From: Nitrososphaerota archaeon
GTDB taxonomy: Archaea; Thermoproteota; Nitrososphaeria; Nitrososphaerales; Gagatemarchaeaceae
Reading direction: 5' to 3'
Length of the DNA: 7,330 nucleotides
Assembly (NCBI GenBank): GCA_005877365.1
Contig: VBPP01000200.1
Location: 1 to 7,330, forward strand
Shown here: one piece after another, positions 4,792 through 7,330 of the stretch
How the letters are laid out: each line of letters starts with the position of its first letter
Numbering within the stretch: position 1 is the stretch's first letter
Program-made: the position numbers and the translations under genes
The notes under the pieces: model-generated
Seen by the model: only the letters and a program-made list of their open reading frames with translations
What the model was told of the DNA's origin: nothing
Database searches by the model: none

Positions 4792-6383
4792 CCGAAGAGC
4801 TACTCTCGGCTTCAAACAGGGCGCGCTCATTCGTAGTCGAGAGACTGCTCTCGAACCGAATTTCGTCTCGAAGAGAGCTTGACCGAGCGAAGGGAGAGGC
4901 CTCCCGACTCTTTCCGTTGAACCGTTACCTCTCGAACGCAGAGATTCTGGCAGCGCTCCCCCCGGACAGAAGGAAGACCTTCGGAGATCTCCTGAGGGTT
5001 CATCCGAGGAGGAGCGCCTCCGGGATCGTCGTCGTAACCGCATTCTCCGCCCCATTTGCCTGCCCTCACGGCACCTGCACCTTCTGCCCAGGCGGACCCA
5101 GAGAAGGAACGCCGCAGAGTTACGTGCGAGAAAGTCCCGGGATGAAGGCCGCCCTCCTATCGGATTTCGACCCGCGCGGCCAGGTGAGCACATCCCTTGA
5201 GAAGTATGCGAACAATGGCCACGACATCAGCAAAGTTGAGGCGATCATCGAGGGCGGGACGTTCATCGCCGTCCCCCTCGATTATCAGCTCGCGTTCGTC
5301 CGGGGTGTCTTCGATGGGTTGAATGGCTCAGACTCGACATCGCTCGGAGAGGCGCAGGGCAGGAATGAGGTGGCGAAGAGCAGATGCGTCGGGCTCACCC
5401 TGGAATCGAAGCCTGACTGGTGCGAGCCCGAGCAGATCGACACGATGCTCGTCTACGGCGTGACGCGGCTAGAGATAGGCGTCCAGTCCCTGAGGGATGA
5501 GGTGCTCGCACAGAGCAATAGGGGCCACACAGCGGATGATTCCATCAGAGCCTTCAGAGCCGCGCGCGACGCGGGGCTGAAGGTCACCGCCCACATGATG
5601 CCGGGCCTCCCGGGCGCAGACCCCCAGAGCGACCTTGAGGACTTGGAGAGGCTCTTCAGCGACGAAGCCCTCAGGCCCGACATGATGAAGGTCTATCCCA
5701 CCCTCGTTGTCGGCGGCACCTCCCTCGCGAGGCAGTTTGAGGCGGGAAGGTACACCCCCTACGACCTCGAAACGACGGTCGAACTGTTGAGCGAGATGAA
5801 GAGGTTCGTTCCGAGATGGCACAGGATCATGCGGATCCAGCGAGAGATCCCCGCCCATGAGATCCTCGGCGGGGTTAGGAGCGGGAATCTCCGCGAACTG
5901 GTCCTGAGACGTGTCGAGGAGAAGGGGTTTGCGTGCAACTGCATCCGTTGCAGGGAGGTGGCGCTGGCGGACGCGGGGGAGATGGATGAAGAGGACGAGC
6001 TGGTCCTCCGGCGTGAAGACTACGCTGCCTCGGGAGGGGAGGAGGTCTTCTGCTCCTACGAGTACGGGAGGAGTGGAAGGGTAGCCGCCTTCGTGAGGAT
6101 GAGGCATCCCTCCCCCGCGGCTCACAGAGCGGAGATGGAATCTTCTTGCATCGTGAGGGAATTGAAGGTCTACGGTAGAGTCGTTCCTCTGGGAAGCAGA
6201 AGCGACAAGGCGTGGCAACACAGAGGGTTGGGGAGGTCGTTGATCGGAGAGGTAGAGAAGGTCGCCGGCGAGGAGTTAGGTGCGAAGAGGATGGTCGTGA
6301 CGAGCGCGGTGGGGACGAGGAATTATTACAGAGCTCTGGGTTACGAGAGACTCGGCCCATACATGGCGAAGGCGCTGAGATAG
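4788..6383 (+). CDS. elp3: tRNA wobble-uridine carboxymethyl transferase Elp3
   Basis: Elp3 joins a radical-SAM domain to an acetyltransferase-like domain. In archaea it works without the other Elongator subunits to start cm5U-type modification of tRNA U34, using acetyl-CoA and SAM. The 531-residue product is full length. The iron-sulfur cluster motif CPHGTCTFC has C92, C97 and C100. Further family blocks are IIEGGTFIAVP, LEIGVQSLRDEVL, HMMPGLPG, DMMKVYPTLVVGGTSL, RIMRIQREIPA and the CNCIRC cysteines (383, 385, 388). The C-terminal domain has the acetyl-CoA loop QHRGLG (477-482) and the typical end NYYRALGYERLGPYMAKAL. The GTG start overlaps the rps30e TGA by four bases and no strong Shine-Dalgarno precedes it, so translation probably depends on ribosomes finishing spliced rps30e. 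Confidence 0.96.
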   Translation: MTEELLSASNRARSFVVERLLSNRISSRRELDRAKGEASRLFPLNRYLSNAEILAALPPDRRKTFGDLLRVHPRRSASGIVVVTAFSAPFACPHGTCTFCPGGPREGTPQSYVRESPGMKAALLSDFDPRGQVSTSLEKYANNGHDISKVEAIIEGGTFIAVPLDYQLAFVRGVFDGLNGSDSTSLGEAQGRNEVAKSRCVGLTLESKPDWCEPEQIDTMLVYGVTRLEIGVQSLRDEVLAQSNRGHTADDSIRAFRAARDAGLKVTAHMMPGLPGADPQSDLEDLERLFSDEALRPDMMKVYPTLVVGGTSLARQFEAGRYTPYDLETTVELLSEMKRFVPRWHRIMRIQREIPAHEILGGVRSGNLRELVLRRVEEKGFACNCIRCREVALADAGEMDEEDELVLRREDYAASGGEEVFCSYEYGRSGRVAAFVRMRHPSPAAHRAEMESSCIVRELKVYGRVVPLGSRSDKAWQHRGLGRSLIGEVEKVAGEELGAKRMVVTSAVGTRNYYRALGYERLGPYMAKALR

Positions 6384-6420
6384 CTCAACTCTTATCAGCC
6401 ACGGCGCGTGAAAATGCCCG
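6384..6420 (+). promoter_or_regulatory. Possible leaderless promoter before the GcvH/TusA gene
   Basis: The 37-nt gap after elp3 holds ACTCTTATC (6388-6396), a weak TATA-like patch 25-33 nt before the ATG at 6421, and no Shine-Dalgarno. The gene could have its own leaderless transcript in addition to read-through from elp3. Judged on spacing only. Confidence 0.3.
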
Positions 6421-7083
6421 ATGAAGATCCTGGACTGCGACTTCCCGGAGCAGCTGCTCTACGACGTAGAAAACAACGTCTGGGCGGAGCTGGAGGGGGA
6501 GACGGCGCGGGTCGGCGTCAACGCCATGCTCGGCTGGCTCTCCGGCGGGATTACCTCCGTCACCTTCAAAGAGAGAGGGGAGTCGGTCTCGAGGGGAAGA
6601 AGCCTGGGAGCGATCGAGGGGCCCAGACATTTTGACGTTGTGAGGTCCCCACTAACCGGGGAGATCCTGGAGTACAACGGGGCCGTCAAGGAGAGGCCGA
6701 TGCTCCTCAACCGTGACCCTTACAGGGCTGGTTGGTTCGCGAAGGTCAGACCGTTGCGGCTGCTCGAGAAAGCCAAGTTCTTGAAGGACGTGTCGAGCGC
6801 GAAGGAGGAGCTCGAGCGCAGACTGAAAGAAATGAGGATTCATTGTTTCGCGGAATTTCCCGACCTTGAAATGTTCGAGATCGGAGTCGAATGCTCCGCG
6901 GTCCTAGTCAGGCTCAACGAGCTCATCGCGGGTGCTCAGATCGGTGCCGTCGTCCACGTCGTCTCAGATGACCCAACCGCGGAGATCGAGATGGCTCGTT
7001 GGTCCGATGAGACTGGGAACGAGGTGCTCGAATCGCGGTTCGAGAACGGCATCTACCACCTCATCGTGAAAAAGAAGGGATAA
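6421..7083 (+). CDS. GcvH-like / TusA-like fusion protein
   Basis: This is a 220-residue two-domain protein. Residues 8-112 resemble the glycine-cleavage H protein fold: LLYDVENNVWAELEG (12-26), GWLSGGITSVTFKERG (38-53), SLGAIEGPRHFDVVRSPLTG (61-80) and LLNRDPYRAGWFAKVRP (95-111). At the place of the lipoyl-lysine there is R69, so lipoylation is unlikely. A charged helix (about 113-137) leads to a TusA-like domain: VECSAVLVRLNELI (156-169), SDDPTAEIEMARWSDETGNE (182-201) and a final IYHLIVKK strand. The TusA CPxP motif is reduced to C158 followed by Ser, though the persulfide-type cysteine remains; C142 is a second cysteine. A role in sulfur transfer is inferred from the domain pairing and the facing sulfurtransferase gene. 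It is not a canonical glycine-cleavage component. Confidence 0.82.
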   Translation: MKILDCDFPEQLLYDVENNVWAELEGETARVGVNAMLGWLSGGITSVTFKERGESVSRGRSLGAIEGPRHFDVVRSPLTGEILEYNGAVKERPMLLNRDPYRAGWFAKVRPLRLLEKAKFLKDVSSAKEELERRLKEMRIHCFAEFPDLEMFEIGVECSAVLVRLNELIAGAQIGAVVHVVSDDPTAEIEMARWSDETGNEVLESRFENGIYHLIVKKKG

Positions 7084-7086
7084 GGA

Positions 7087-7330
7087 CTACTTTTCTATCG
7101 GGAACTTTACCGAGTTCCCCCACTCCGTCCATGAACCGTCGTAGTTCCGCACGTTCGGATACCCAAGAAGGTACTTGAGGGCGAACCACGTGTGAGAAGA
7201 TCTTTCTCCGATTCTGCAGTAAGTTATGACCTCCTTCTCCGGAACGATCCCCTTCGCGCGGTAGAGTTGCTCCAAATCCTGCCTCTTCTTGAAGGTCCCG
7301 TCGGCATCGTTCACCGCCTGCGCCCATGGG
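7087..7330 (-). CDS. Rhodanese-type sulfurtransferase, C-terminal part
   Basis: The last 80 residues of a thiosulfate/3-mercaptopyruvate sulfurtransferase; the N-terminus lies beyond the window edge and the frame is open to 7330. The active-site loop CRIGERSSHTWFAL carries the catalytic cysteine in the CRxGxR form typical of thiosulfate sulfurtransferases. The preceding PWAQAVNDADGTFK and the ending NVRNYDGSWTEWGN plus PIEK are classic tandem-rhodanese C-terminal motifs. The GTG at 7314 codes for an internal valine in AQAVND and is not a start. Its TAG stop faces the TAA of the GcvH/TusA gene across three bases. It may load sulfur onto that neighbour's TusA-like domain; this is inferred from position only. 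Confidence 0.88.
   Translation of the reverse strand, partial: PWAQAVNDADGTFKKRQDLEQLYRAKGIVPEKEVITYCRIGERSSHTWFALKYLLGYPNVRNYDGSWTEWGNSVKFPIEK

Noticed and set aside
5469..6360. Long minus-strand open frames inside elp3
   Set aside because: The plus strand encodes intact Elp3 with all motifs; the antisense peptides are low-complexity shadows.

Overview
The window reads as a densely packed stretch of a GC-rich archaeal genome. A Nop5-fibrillarin pair, archaeal Trm1, archaeal RNase HII, an Elp3 and ribosomal protein S30e place it in Archaea. To my knowledge S30e is found in TACK-type lineages and not in euryarchaea, so a TACK relative (possibly near Thaumarchaeota/Aigarchaeota) is likely; the exact lineage is an inference. 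Start codons are often TTG or GTG, genes in a run overlap by exactly four bases (TTGA, ATGA, GTGA), and TATA-like boxes lie about 25-32 nt before several starts, which suggests leaderless transcripts.

Layout: trm1 (minus, 87-1262) diverges across a 44-nt promoter gap from a THEP1-type NTPase gene (1307-1870), which overlaps rnhB (1867-2397). rnhB converges with flpA (2399-3061, minus), and flpA overlaps its upstream partner nop5 (3058-4248, minus). A 325-nt gap follows. Then, on the plus strand, come a split rps30e gene (4574-4791), elp3 (4788-6383) and a GcvH-like/TusA-like fusion gene (6421-7083). The fusion gene converges with a rhodanese-type sulfurtransferase gene (7087-7330, minus) that runs off the window.

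The outstanding observation is rps30e. No single reading frame encodes it. Its family motifs PTHGS, TKAGK and VRSQTPK lie in three different frames, separated by 31 nt (4593-4623) and 19 nt (4640-4658). Both inserts fold into archaeal bulge-helix-bulge (BHB) structures: a 4-bp central helix flanked by two 3-nt bulges. The canonical cut positions in the bulges fall exactly where the reading frame demands. Removing both gives a clean 55-residue S30e whose stop codon overlaps the elp3 start. Failing to splice, or removing only intron 1, ends translation early, so splicing could also control elp3 translation.

Other points: RNase HII keeps its four catalytic acids but lacks about 37 internal residues that carry two nearly invariant motifs. 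Nop5 ends in a recent 39-nt tandem duplication. The GcvH/TusA fusion has Arg where lipoate is normally attached and has lost the proline of the TusA CPxP motif. Functionally the window is dominated by RNA maturation: tRNA m2,2G26 (Trm1), C/D-box RNA-guided 2'-O-methylation (Nop5/FlpA), wobble-uridine modification (Elp3), RNA/DNA hybrid repair (RNase HII) and a ribosomal protein needing pre-mRNA splicing. A small sulfur-handling pair sits at the right end.
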